Assembly: GCA_036346275.1 (NCBI GenBank)
Contig: CM070722.1
Location: forward strand, 65,447,524 to 65,511,523
DNA length: 64,000 nucleotides
Reading direction: 5' to 3'
Source: Otatea glauca
Lineage: Eukaryota > Streptophyta > Magnoliopsida > Poales > Poaceae
Shown here: one piece after another, positions 1 to 12,400 of the stretch
How the letters are laid out: each line of letters begins with the position of its first letter
Position numbering within the stretch: position 1 is the first letter of the stretch
Translations under genes and position numbers: made by a program
Notes under the pieces: model-generated
What the model was told of the DNA's origin: nothing
The model's database searches: none
The model's input: only the letters and a program-made list of their open reading frames with translations

Positions 1-419
1 CTTCTCCTGCACTCGCGTTAATTACTGCCATCCCATCTGATATAAATGTCAAGTATCCGTACAATTGACTTGCGAGTTCACCGTATTGTTTGTGCTCCGA
101 GAAATTTGCAAATGGGGTGTTGTTTTTGTGCATCCGTATTGCGCAGCGCAGGGCACCATCAGCTTCAGACAAGCTGTCTGCTCGCGTGCAAAAATTTTGA
201 GGGGCCCAGATGACATGTCACTTTCCCCTTGCTGTTTTTCGCCTGTCTCGTGTTGTAGATGCAGGGCTTTGACTCTTTGTTCGCTGCATTCTGTTCTGCA
301 ATTTTTTGGATGGTTTCGACCCCGGCTGTGTCGTCAACCGGCAATCTTGTCTGTTTCTTGGTTCTAGGACTGTTTCAGGTGATCCGTGAACCTGACTGCT
401 GTGAGTGTTTCCTTTGTAG
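1..419 (+). other. intron or 5' region upstream of first visible DUF547 exon
   Basis: No convincing coding frame is seen. A pyrimidine-rich stretch ends in TTTGTAG at 418-419, which is the acceptor for the exon at 420. The stretch is therefore best read as an intron whose upstream exon lies outside the window. The short open frames here have no coding character. Confidence 0.5.
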
Positions 420-3400
420 GATGATAGCAGCAATGGTAGTAGTGGCAAGAGGGAAGGGAGCCAAAGGGGCGGCATGCGGCGGTACAGATCGCAGCTCGAG
501 CAGGAAGTGAGTGCTTTTCTTGGCTCATCATCTTTACAATTTTGATATTTGCAGTATAATGTTGATTTCAATTCGTGGCTTCACTGAAATTTGCTTATGG
601 GAGTGGTCCTCTAATGAATTCTAGTCTCTAAGACGTGTTTCGAAAAATCCATATTGTGTCTGTTGAAATTCCACATTATGTTTCTCAAGTACTGTATCTT
701 TAAGACCCAGATTTTACTATCAGCAGTTGGTATCCTTCATAGGCATGGTTTACTCTAAATAGATTATGCTTATGCTTGACATTTACTCAAACAGTTTTAA
801 TTAAATTGATACACATATGTGTAACTTAGTTGATGGAACAATATATTTTGCAAGTTCAAAAGAATAAGAGCTAATGTTCTCAGATGTGGTTACATACTAC
901 AGGTTAGGAAATTGCAGATGCAACTCCAAGAAGAGATCGACTTGCATCTGGCGTTGACTGATGCCATCACACATAATGCCGCACTGATACTTAAGTCTTC
1001 TACAAAGCTTCCAAACAAGGTACACACATCAAATATATTAGTAATTTGTTTCATGTGTTTGTAGATAGCCACCCTCTGATATTATTTTTAACATTTCATT
1101 TACAGTCGCAGGAGCTAATAATTAGCATAGCTTCCTTGGAGATTACTGTCTCAAAGCTTGAAAGGGATCTAAATGACTTACGCTGCCAGTTGTGTCATGT
1201 AAGGAATGAAAGGCTACTTGCAGAAAATTATCCAGGATGCACACTATCTGCACCATCATATGACCAGCTATCATCAACTTGTAAATGTGTATGGGAAGAA
1301 GTAGGTTTTCTTTGTAGTATAAATCTCATTTTTAAAGTTCTTCTTTTGGTATGCTGTTACTGACAATTTCTTTGCTTAACTTTCCTAAGCACATATCAAC
1401 ACTAAGAGATTTGAAGTTTGGAGAATCAGATTCAATTCAAGAAGATTTATTCCCTGAACTTGAAGACCAACAGTATGTTGAAAAAGAGAGTGAAGACAGA
1501 GAGATGGTATCTCTAAATGGGCTGCTAGAAGAGCACCAAGATGTCCCTTTAAATATATTGTTGGAAAAATACCAAGATGAAGAGGTCCTATTTCATGCAT
1601 ATTTATCAGTTTTAGGCGTACTTGAGCTTGTGCTCTGTGCAAAATATTTGAAGTTGTCAGTAAAGCAAAATTTAACTTATTCCTGCAGATGCAAGAGCCA
1701 TGCTCTATGGAAAAAGAAGGCGAAGAAGATCAGATAATAGATGCATTATCATTTGGCCAATCTAATATGAAGAAAAGCAGCATGAATGGAAATGTGTGGA
1801 ACAATCAAAATCAGCTCTCTGAAGAGATGGTGCGTTGCATGAGAGATATCTTCCTTCGTTTATCTGAATCATCCAAGATATCACCGAAGGTGTCTTCTGA
1901 TAATTCACCTTCATCAGCAAAACCTCTATTTGGCTCTACATTGACGTCTGTGTCAGATTCATCTTTAATAGCCCCAGTGCTGCGAGGCCCTTCAGTTCAC
2001 TCGAACCACAATGGTGATATTATTGATGAAGTAGGAAACCTCGATCCATACAATGTTAATGGGAAGGAAACCCGAAGGGACATTGGAAACTATTGTTCGG
2101 TAGCTGAAGTATCTTGGATGTGTGTTGGCAAGGAGCAACTTGAATATGCATCCGATGCTCTCAAGAAGTTCAGGTTTCCTGTTGAATCCTTGTCTAAAGC
2201 TATTAATACTGAATTACTGATAGTCTGGTAGAATTTAGAAAAACTAGAGAAAATGAATACATTGAAGCACATGGTATGATGCTTTATTACGTATGTGAGA
2301 AAAATGTTTACCATACAAGCTGCATTTGTAATTGAAGTTTTCAGAATTGTTTTATTCTGCCTTGTGGTGCAATAACGCACCAGTTGTCGGTTTTGTGAAG
2401 AAATGATGTGCTTCATGTTATAACATGACTTTAATGCAATTGCCATTATTCTTTTAAGCTATTCTTATCTGCAGGCCTCTCGTGGAGCAACTATCAAAGG
2501 TTGATCCTACTTGTATGAACTGCGATGAGCGGTTAGCATTTTGGATTAACCTGTACAATGCCTTAATCATGCATGTAGGTATCATCTGTTACTTATTGAC
2601 TTGTTTAACATACATGGAAAGATGAACTTGTATTAGTTCTTCCTTAGCAAAATAGTGTTGCTGTTTTGATGAGGTGGGAGTTTTGAAGGCAACATTGCTT
2701 AGTATTATGTCACCATGGTTTTTGTGATAGTTTCAATTTCTTAGTAGCTCTAGTGAATGTCGTGTTGAAAAACCAGTTCCTGCTCTGTGTTTGTAGTGTC
2801 ATTTATTCTGGACCATGCATTGCTGTTCCTCATGATTGCTTACTTGCTGAATGTTGTGCATGCTTTCTTGCAGGCATATTTAGCATATGGTGTTCCTGGG
2901 AATGACATTAAGCTTTTTTCACTAATGCAAAAGGTTTGTCTAATATAGTATCTCATTGTTTTATACTCATGTTTCTTTAATAAGATATTAACCAACTTGA
3001 GCTAATGTTGCAGGCCTGTTACATGGTTGGTGGGCAGTCCTTCAGTGCAGCTGAAATAGAGTTTGTGATTCTAAAGATGAAGACTCCATTACACCGGCCA
3101 CAGCTTGTATTACTCTGTTCCTCACTCGTCAATTTCATTTGTTCCTCACATGCAAGTCGTGATGCATCTTACTGTTTTCCTCATTTTCAGTCTTTGATGT
3201 TAGCCCTTCACAAGTTCAGTGTTACTGAGGAGCACAAGAAATACTCAATCGATGACACCGAATCCCTGGTGCTGTTTGCACTTAGTTGTGGAATGTTCTC
3301 TTCACCTGCTGTAAGTGAACCTGTCAACATGTATACACAGGCAATCTGTTAAAGCCAAAGCTGCCAGTATGTTTTTGTTATGCTCTTGGTTTAGCTTGCT

Positions 3401-4014
3401 AGAGTCAACTATAAGGGTGGGCTTCACAACTCAGATAAAATACTTCGTATGCTTTCATCTGTAGTTCTTGAGAGTTAAAAACCTTCATGAACTGCTAGTG
3501 TTACATACTTTAGTACAATTGAGTATTACAATACATCTCTTTAACATGATAAGACTATGAATCTTTCAGAGCTAGTGTTGAAATTTCTTTTACATTACAG
3601 TATCCATAGCAAAAAAAACTGTCATAAGAATCGTGAAATCTTAGTTCCTGCCAATCCGCATTTTGGAAATGACAAATTGCTATCACACAGGTCAGGATTT
3701 TCTCCGCCGAGAATGTTCGATGGGAGCTTCAAGAATCAATGAGAGACTACATCCAAGCAGCAGTTGGTATAAATGACAAAGGAAAGCTCATAGTCCCAAA
3801 GTTACTGCAGAGCTATGCCAAGGGCACCGTGGAGGACTCTCTGCTCGCCGACTGGATCTGCCGTCACCTAACACCGGACCAAGTCGCAGCGATCCAAGAT
3901 ACTTCATCGTCACGCAAGCAGCGGCTTCTTGGAGTGCGCAGTTTTAGCATCATCCCGTTCGACTCAAAATTCCGGTATCTCTTCTTGCCTGACAACACTA
4001 GGTCCCAGAACTGA
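420..4014 (+). CDS. DUF547 protein with N-terminal MIP1-type leucine zipper, 5' partial
   Basis: Ten exons are visible, all with GT-AG borders and consistent phase: 420-506, 903-1019, 1106-1300, 1390-1584, 1689-2173, 2475-2574, 2874-2933, 3014-3106, 3191-3310 and 3691-4014 (TGA). The first visible exons encode a coiled coil (YRSQLEQEVRKLQMQLQEE) like the zipper of ternary-complex-factor MIP1 proteins. The middle is acidic and serine-rich. The C-terminal half is the DUF547 domain, seen as CMNCDERLAFWINLYNALIM, AYLAYGVPGND, LFALSCGMFSSPA and the terminal FRYLFLPD. Biochemical function in this family is poorly defined; the zipper suggests dimerisation. The exon at 420 opens in phase 0 behind a good acceptor, so the true start is probably upstream of the window; an in-frame ATG at 474 is the fallback. 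There is a second, in-phase donor at 2228 (see findings). Exon structure is sure, the start is not. Confidence 0.9.
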
Positions 4015-5250
4015 AGAGAAACCAAGAGTAGGCATTTTGACACACTGAAAAATGAAAATATTAACTGTACATTTTGTAAAGGCCATCAGTTCGTTTGTAT
4101 GTTGTGTACCAATAAAGGGGGTTGTGTATAACCTGACCTCCTTTTAGCATAGCTTGTGACATCAAGATGATGTAGGCACAAACAGTTCTGTTTCTGGCTA
4201 TCTTTTGTCTGGCTTGTAGCAGCTCCGAACGTCAGTGTCAAGTATGTTGGAGAATGAAGTCTAATTAACAGAGTAAAGCTGTAATTGGGCTTAAGTTTCT
4301 TTTTCCAGACATAACACTTATTATTAGCAGTAAAACGAGTTACTATGATAACTAGCAAGGTGGCCCGTGCATTACGTGTATCATTCTTAAAGTATGTTTA
4401 AATGATTTGGCAATATATATATATGTGATTTTGTTTTTTAAAAAATAGATCGTTACAGAGCTCTATTTATGATATTTTGATATTATATATTATAGAAGAA
4501 AATATACTCACTCCATTTTCCAATACTTGTTGCATGTAACTGAAACTTTCTTCTCCAAATACTTACATAGAAAAACAGTAAACATAGCATAACATAACAT
4601 TTTCTATTTATATTATCATCTCATAATTTCATTATTGCAATGCTTGTCTCTTTCTTTTGGTATTTCTTTTAGTGCATATCATATTGCATATATCAGTATT
4701 GCCGAGTGAATACATGTCGATGTAGCATCCTTTTAAACTCTTTATTCCGTAGATGTCCACTAAATAAAAAGTAGGAATGTCATCTTTATTTTGAGCATTT
4801 TTAGCCTATTCTATATTTTCTTAGCGCCAATAAAAAATATGTCATCGACTTTAATTACATAATGGTTAACAATGTGTGTGTATATATATATATATATATA
4901 TCAAATTCCTTACTTTTTTTCTTCTTAAATTAGCATATTTTTGGAATTTATGGAATAAAACAAAAAATTATATTTTTCACTTAGTATGAAATTAAAAACA
5001 ATCGCTATTTTTTTTTTATTTTTACTCTTATTTTATTTTTTGTTGTTATTTTTATTTACTTTTTACTTGTACTACAAGTTTTCCAGCCGCCACGAATTGC
5101 CCCCCCCCCCGGGGGAGTTCAGTGGAGTTTGTTAGTGTACAGTACATTCTGTGAATGCATCCGTAAGATATTGTAGCGTTTTCAGATGTTGATGGCTTCT
5201 AGTATGGTGACAGCACATGCACGTTGGATGCTCACAAAATCATAATTAAG
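4015..5250. other. AT-rich intergenic DNA with (TA)n microsatellite
   Basis: No gene is seen. A GT-then-TA dinucleotide run lies at about 4875-4901, and a C10G5 run at about 5101-5115. A phrase GGTGGCCCGTGCATTACGTG near 4360 resembles the ends of dispersed grass repeats, but I could not find a partner end. Confidence 0.5.
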
Positions 5251-5259
5251 TAGCTGTCT

Positions 5260-6600
5260 AATATCTAAATATGGGATATACGTATATGCAGGATACGCGA
5301 TGGATATGTTCTAGCGACATATAGAAACTCCGGATATCATATGCCCTATTCTATGGAATAAGATATACGCGGAGAGGATATTTCCATATTAGGAAGCACT
5401 ATATCGCTTTTCCCGTACGAGAAAACCGACTCGAGTACGCCTAGTATCCAGGGAAGCTTGGATATACTGCGAAGATTACGCGAGGATGGATTCCTCATCA
5501 GTTACGATGTGGTATATCAAATCGACTACAACTCAACCTGAGCCTGAACTACCCCGACTATATAAGGCCGAGGGTAAGTGACGAATACTCATACCAGGGG
5601 TACCCCAACGGCCCAGGATGACAAGCAGGCTGCGTCAAGCCTAGCTCCGACCTAACAAGCCGCCCCCGGGCCCAGCTCCGATCAAGGGACCTGCGGGGCC
5701 ACAAAAGAACGCTTGTCCCCGACCAGAGTAGGGCGAGCAATCCCGACCAAGTGGGACACCGACTCCCGTCACAGGTCGGGCTCCCCCGAGCCCCGACCAA
5801 GCTGAGGCAACCTTCGCCAAGGGTCACGTGTCAGGCCTCCGCCGACTGTTGGCCACGTGCCCCACGGACAGGGTCGTTCGAAGTGACCGTACGGAGCAGG
5901 TGGCCCCTTTCCGAGGCAGCACAAGGGTTGCCCAAGTCAAAACTCCAGTCCCATCGTCCAGTCACACGAAGTATGAGGATGCGCTCCCTCCCGAGGCAGC
6001 GCCAGGGCCACGCTTCGCAACATCACCGACAGTTCCCGAGAGGGCAGGTCGCGGCGCTTCCCAAGGAAACGGCGAGCTGCTTCGCTCAAAGAAGCCTACC
6101 AAACCCGGTGTGGGCGAGGCCGGACGGCGACCAATCACCAAGACGAGGGACTAGAGCTCCTAGTATAGGTTTCTCCTTCCTTCCTTCTCCCATTTCTCAA
6201 TGTAACCTGCCCCTCCCGACTGTATAAAGGGGGGCAGGGCCGTCTGGGAGAGGGGAATCTCCTCTTCTCACTAAGTCTTTACGAACAGACAACGAACACT
6301 CTCGTGTTCAAGCCCTCAGCCCCCACTTGTAAACGTGGTGCAGTCGACTGCATCCAAGGCAATACAACATCACCACACGAACTGGAGTAGGGACATTCGG
6401 CCCGAACCAGTATACATCTTGGGCTTTTGAGTCTAACCATTCAGGGAGAGGGAACGCGTGGCCCTTTAGACTTACAAATTTACTTGCCGGTGCTCGAAAC
6501 GCCGACAGTAAAGGTCCCTAAGGCAAGCCTTCCATATCAGAGAAGAAGAGAAGACGCATAGCAACGAGATAACCTTCGATAGTAACCGAATAGCAAAAGA
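5260..6600 (+). repeat. old LTR fragment interrupted by a younger solo LTR
   Basis: On the left (about 5260-5578) the sequence ends with CTATATAAGGCCGAGGGTAA, a TATA-containing LTR promoter phrase. On the right (6508 to about 6600) it resumes with GTAAAGGTCCCTAAGGC. Joined across the insert, these give the continuous U3/R phrase of a grass gypsy-type LTR. Outer borders are not defined and no coding domain is present. Confidence 0.5.
5579..6507 (+). mobile_element. solo LTR of a gypsy-like retrotransposon, nested
   Basis: The unit runs from TGACGAATACTC to GCTCGAAACGCCGACA (TG...CA ends), 929 bp. Flanks are GTAAG on the left and GTAAA on the right, a 4-of-5 target duplication. A TATA box (GTATAAAGGGGGGCAGG) lies near 6221, followed by an R/U5-like region with CTGGAGTAGGGAC. 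No primer-binding site, polypurine tract or gag-pol is attached, so it reads as a solo LTR formed by LTR-LTR recombination. The long open frames at 5751-6227 and 5828-6154 are shadows of its GC-rich U3. Confidence 0.65.
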
Positions 6601-7179
6601 ACAATACTAATTTCTTCCATGTACCACCAACTTATATTACAGCTGCTAATTCAACAAAAAATAACTACTCTCTTTAAAGCTGAATGAATTCAAGCCCTCC
6701 TAGTCATGCCATGTCATCACCTTTGCGAGGAGGCTCTTCGAAAAATCTAAAATTACGTCTAGATCCTTTCACTGGTTATTTTGTAAAAAGGATACTGTGG
6801 TTCTACATATTCGCGAACGGGTCTTCCACCGTTTTTTTAAGAAAGGATCCCATGATGCAAATTTTCGCCGACGGCTCTACCCAGCACATTTTAAAAAAAA
6901 CCTTTGAAAAAACGGAAATTACATTAAGATTCTTCTACTATTTTTTGCAAAAAAAAAATCTTAGACCAAATTCCGCATGGAGCGATATAGTGCGAGATGT
7001 AACTAAAAACAAGCAATGACAAGAAGGCAAAAGAGCCTGTCATAACCAGCTGTTACTCCCATCCGACTAGCTAGCTAGCTAATTTAAAGTACACCAGAAA
7101 ATATCTATAACAAAAACGAAAACTAGCACCACAAAATTGAAAAGTAGCAGTACACGCAGATGCAACGATCCTAAGCTCG

Positions 7180-7210
<31 letters not shown>

Positions 7211-7480
7211 ATTTCCTTCTCTGATTGCAGTGTCGTAACTTTCTGAAAAGCTGTTTTTGACTTTTAGAGTGAATAGCAGTCACAATTTTTTTACAAATAG
7301 CTAATTTCTCTCGACGATAAACCGTAAAAGTAGATCTAGCTCAACTTTTAGATTTTGCTAGTTATATATAGCTTCTAGCTTATGCTCAAAACCGCTTAAA
7401 AGCTGAGCTATTTAAAGGGTTTATTAGTTTTTTAAAAGCTAAAACTGGTTTAAAGCCGCTCAAACAGGGTGCGGATGCTT
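6601..7480. other. intergenic, A/T tracts and (TA)n microsatellite
   Basis: No gene is recognised. A perfect TA repeat lies at about 7180-7205. The open frame at 6684-7019 spans poly-A tracts and lacks coding character. Confidence 0.5.
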
Positions 7481-7690
7481 AGGGTGTGTTTGGTAGGACT
7501 CTAGCTTCACCAGATCTATGGAGCTCGATCTGTGAGTATATTAAGAGTGTTTAGTATTTTTTTTAAATTTTAGACAAAAATATAAAATTAATTTACTTTA
7601 TTTTAACCTACAAGTTTAAGATCTCAGGTGAAACTGAAATCTGGAATTCTCCCCAACAGACTGTTAGTCTGAGTGACTTTAAGCCGTTCT
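7481..7690. repeat. MITE-like element, GTGTTTGG family, copy 1
   Basis: It starts with GGGTGTGTTTGGTAGGACTC and shares order and wording with the element at 59669-59899: GAGCT...CTGTGAGTA, then TTAAGAGT, then a TTTTAGACTAAAAATATAAA-like AT-rich core, then TTTATTTTAGCCTAC. The right terminal repeat is degraded here. It is a non-autonomous DNA-transposon relic; superfamily uncertain. Confidence 0.55.
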
Positions 7691-7905
7691 ATTCCCTGAA
7701 ACAAGAACACCAAGCAGAAACCAGTCGATGTTCCAAGTTCCTGTTGAGCGAATAACCCTATGGGTCATACCAAAAAATGATGCCAAATTAATTATTATCT
7801 GCACATATGTAGAGAGAGAGAGAGATGCTGCAGTTTTGTTTCTCTGAAACAAGCCAATTTAGATGACACACTGATGAGCAAGTACACCCGTACATCCGCG
7901 AACCT

Positions 7906-8137
7906 TTATCTATTCCGGATGGGGTTCCATCTGGATCTGGGCACCCTCTGGCCGAAGCTCGCGGCGGTCTGCGCGAAGGGCTTCTTCTGGCCGCCGACTC
8001 GCATTTGCTGCTGCTCTTCCTTCTGCCGGCTCGACGTCGACGGCAGCGACACCAGCAGCCGCCGCATTGCCAGCTCCATGCACGCCGCTGAAGACGACGA
8101 GTTCAAACTTCAAACAAAGCAGCAGCACTAGCAGCAT
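7906..8137 (-). CDS. possible small secreted-peptide gene, frameshifted or misread (tentative)
   Basis: Two overlapping minus-strand frames share a GC-rich island. The frame from 8079 to 7906 (57 codons) has G or C at most third positions, as real grass genes do, and ends in RVPRSRWNPIRNR before TAA. The frame from 8137 to 7910 (75 codons) starts with MLLVLLLCLKFELVV, a plausible signal peptide, but has poor third-position bias further on. They differ by one phase, so a single indel would join signal peptide to the basic C-terminus. The C-terminus loosely recalls CLE-type ligands (VP..NPI.N), with one extra residue and no glycine, so the family call is weak. It could also be non-coding. No TATA box was assigned. 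Confidence 0.3.
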
Positions 8138-9441
8138 GCAGCAACGCAGCCCGAGAAACCCTGGAAGAACTCATCCTGCAGTATTCCTGTGCGTTTTGCT
8201 TGGGACAGTGTGGGACGGGACTGGAGCGAGGAGGTGTGGATTAGAGCAGGGATCGAGGAGAGATGCTCGGGGTCGGGGGTGGTTAACGTGGGCTTTGCGG
8301 TGGGTTTTATTTCATTTCAGTGGCCGGTATATGACCAGTAGCGAAGCGAGTAGCATACCAAGCGGCGCTCCTAAGCAGGTCGGATCTTGGATCGGGCGGG
8401 AATGGGCCGTCTGGTTCTCGTGTTACCGTCCTTCCCACGGCAACGGCGCAACCTCCACCGTCTCCCACTCCCCTCCCCCTGACAGCCGTGGCGAGGCCAA
8501 GTAGCCGCTTCCGTTCCGCCACAGATTTGCCGGGGACACAGCCATCGGCGGAGGCGAGCCGCCGCGAGAGCGCGACTTCCAAGGGTCAGTACAAGAATCA
8601 CCTGATGCCCCAGACATTTGATTTTTTGTTTTCGGTGCTTGTCCATCGGTACCTGCCTTACGCTGTAGAGGCGATTGTTCATGGCATTCTGCAAAATCGT
8701 TAAACTTGTTAGAATCCGCTGCCTGTGCCCTGTGTGGGCTGACTTCCTTCTACTCTGAATCAAACGGATGCTTTTATCACCCCCAGCATTGCGCTTCGGT
8801 GGTTGTACCGAGCTGACAAACTGTCACTCCGACAGTTATTACTTATTAGCGGTTAACAATTAGGAAGGAAACTAGCTATGTATGTGATTTTGATCTCAGA
8901 AATAACTTAAGCATCATAGGGTACACCATCAATTTGAACTAAACAGTGTTGACAGGGGCTTATTAAGTTTAAGATGCTTCCAAATGGAACAGATTCTGAA
9001 TATTAGTTCATAGCGCAGTAGCAGCAACTAAGTGCTATAATTCTGAACTAAGCACGTTCTGAGTCTTGTACATTTCTAGAGCAATCAAAGAAATCTGTAG
9101 TGTTTCCTGAAATTATATTATCCACATCTCTACATCTTGTTTTGCAGGATTTTTTTTAGATGTATACTGAACAACTCAACAAATGAAGATGAATTAAGCA
9201 ACAGCTCAAAAGCTTTTAAATCACATTACATGCTCATGGAATTGAGTTTGGAGGTGCTATTTACGCACAAAAGAAGAAGAAGGGAAAACTGAATACAGAG
9301 GCTCATAACTGTGAGCCATTTCTTTTCAGAGATGTACACTACACACAACAGTACAATTGTTAGAAAACCTTCTTCCTACCGAAGGTTACACCTAGTCTGG
9401 CGAAGTACAAGATTACCGCCTATATGTTTCTTCTCTTTTAA
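8138..9441. other. intergenic between small ORF and receptor-kinase 3' end
   Basis: GC-rich to about 8590, then AT-rich. Minus-strand open frames at 8307-8763 have no recognisable domain. The last 150 bases are the probable 3' UTR of the receptor kinase, which is transcribed leftwards. Confidence 0.4.
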
Positions 9442-12400
9442 CTACATCTCCACCTGCAGGTTCACATCTACATTGTCCAGGCAGGAGACCACGTCTTGGA
9501 TGGTTGGCCTCATGGAAGGATTATGGTTGATACACTTGCAAGCAACTTCAAGTACCTTCAGCATTTGCTCTTCATGCCCTCTTTCTCTGAGTGTGAGTGC
9601 TGGATCGAAGACCTCTAGTTCCTTTCCCTGGGTCCTCATCTCCCGTACCCATTGGACAAGTTCCTTCGACTTGGATAAGACCTGGACAGGCCTCTTCCCT
9701 GTGAGCAGCTCAAGCAGCACCACTCCAAAACTGTATACATCACCTCGCAGTGTAGCCACCCATGCCTGCCCGTACTCAGGAGGAATATAACCCAGCGTGC
9801 CAACTAATTCAGTTGTCACATGTGTATCATAGGGAAGGATCAATCTAGAGAGGCCAAAATCTGCAACATAGGCTCTGAATTCTCTGTCAAGTAGGATATT
9901 ACTGGACTTGATGTCACGGTGAACAATACGAGGCTTGCAGATATCATGGATATAAGAAAGCCCCCGGCTTGCTCCTTGTGCAATCTTGAACCTTGTTGGC
10001 CAGTCAAGAAATGAGTTGACGTTGCCCCTGTTGTGAAGCCAATCATCCAGGCTCCCATTCTCCATGTAAGAATATATGAGGAGCCTCGAGCTTCCCTGGA
10101 TGCAGTAACCCCATAGAGGCACAAGATTGTCATGTTGTGCCATGGAGAGTGCTTCAACCTCTGCAGTGAATTCTCTTTCCATCAGACACATTTCGCCATT
10201 AAGCTTCTTGATGGCAAGCTTGGATCCATTGGGTAGCTCAGCCTTGTAGACTAAACCATTACCTCCACACCCGATAATGTTCTGCTGGTCAAAGTTATTT
10301 GTGGCCTTTAAGATATCATTGAACGTGAGGTTGTTTGATTCTCCCTTGCCTCGAGGTACCATCACCAAAATGCTTCCCTTTATCATATCACGTAAGTGTT
10401 CCGAAACAGAGTTGAATGAAGTTGCCTCTATGTCCCCGTTGTTGTTGCCCTTTCTTTGGTGGACAGAGTTTGTTCTTCTGAGGGACATAAGAAGACGTCC
10501 CAGCAGGAAAAGGATGGCAAACCCTCCAAAGAACACTCCTAACGCAAGTGCAAAAATGGCCTTCTTGTTTCGCCGTCTCATGGAGGCTGAAAGTCCTCCT
10601 GAGTCACAGTGGATGCTTAACACAGGGCCACATAGCTTTGGATTCCCACTGTAGCTAGAATTTGAAAATGTACCAAACTGTCCCCCAGTCGGAATAGGTC
10701 CTTCTAGTTCGTTGTTAGAAACATTGAATTTAGAAAGGAAGTGTAGATCGGTCAATGCAGACGGTAGTGCACCTGTGAGCTGATTGTTTGATAAATCTAG
10801 AATCTGCAGGCTTCTGAGGTTGCAGATCCGCTGAGGAATTTCTCCAGATAAGTTGTTGGAGCTGAAATTGAGGCCATTGAGCATTTTCAACTGACCAATC
10901 TCAGGGGGAATCACACCTGTCAAGTTATTGTTGCCTAGATTCAATGCGTTAGGGAAAGCATTGAGCAGTCGGTATTGACGTGATGGTGTCCAATATACAG
11001 GCAACTCAAGGAACTTCGGGTCCAACTGGGCAGCATTCTTCTCTGAACATAGCATCGGCATCTTCATCAATGCAGTTGGGATATCCCCTGTAAGTCTGTT
11101 ATTTGATATGTCTACATAGAAGAGAAGGGGCAGCCCATTAATCCATAATGGTATTGGTCCTGTGAGTTCATTGAGAGATAAATCCAACACCTCCAATTTG
11201 CTGAGCTTTGATAACCAAAGAGGGATTTGCCCAACCAATGGGCAAGCATCTATGGTCAGTACCTGAAGATTCTCAAAACCATCAATTGTTTCATCCTGCG
11301 GTATGGTTTCACCCTTGAAGTTAGTTCCAATAAGCAGGGAGGTCAGGTTCTTGCAGCTCTTGAGCATTTGTAGTGCATTTGTGATATTTGTAAAAGAATT
11401 ATTGGTAATTGAAAGGAAGGAGAGGGACTTGAGATTGCCAACACTTGGTGAGAACTGGCCATGAAAGCTGTTGTAAGCCAGCCGCAACGCAATTAGATTG
11501 CTGCACGAGTATATGCTTTCAGGAATTGTACCAGTGAAGTGGTTCATTGAAAAATCGGCAATCCTCAGATCCAACATGGTGAAGTTGACTTTGCTAAGAT
11601 CCCCTGTAAAGCTGTTGTTTCTGAGGCTAATGTATCTGAGATTTGTGCAGTTGCCTAGGACCGGCGGCAACTCACCAAACATGTTGTTGTTGTCCAAGTG
11701 GAGCTCCTCCAATCTTCTTAGCTGGCCTATAGAATCTGGAATTTTGCCACTGAGCCCAGTCCATCCAAGATCAAGGACAGTCAGATTACTGAGTTTGACT
11801 ATGTGGGAACCATCAAGAACTCCTTGCAAACCAGTGTTAGGAAAAGAGAGGTGCTCCAATGAGGTAGCATTGAAGAGTTCATCGGGGAGTGATCCACTAA
11901 GGTTGTTGTGGCCAGCCTTGAGCACTCTCAGCATGGAGCAACTGCCAAGCCCTGGGGAAATATTGCCGCTGAATTGGTTGTAGCAAAGGTCAATCATGGC
12001 AAAGGAAGGAGCGTTGATGCATATAGAAGCTGGTATCTGTCCTGTAAAGCTGTTGTTGCTTGCATTAAGAGCCACCAGATTCTTCATCTCCTCCCATGTT
12101 GTGGATGGGAACTGTCCTGTAAAGAAGTTGCTTGAGATATTCAGTACCTGGAGAGGAAGGCCTGGATTTGAGGATTGCAGCTCTGGCAGAGGACCATCCA
12201 GGCGGTTGAAGCTGATGTCGAGGACGACAATGCTTTTGGAGAACATCAATTCCATTGGTAGACTGCCGCCGAGTGAATTGTGGGATAGGTTAAGGTGCAA
12301 CAGCCCAGCAAGATTGCCGAGGGATGTCGAGATGCCCCCTTTGAGACCTTTAGAAGACAGCAAGACATCTGTGACTGTGCTATCGCTGTTGCAGATGATG

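Noticed and set aside
5751..6227. 158-codon plus-strand ORF and overlapping 108-codon ORF
   Set aside because: They lie inside the solo LTR U3 region, are Pro/Arg-rich in several frames at once and have no domain.
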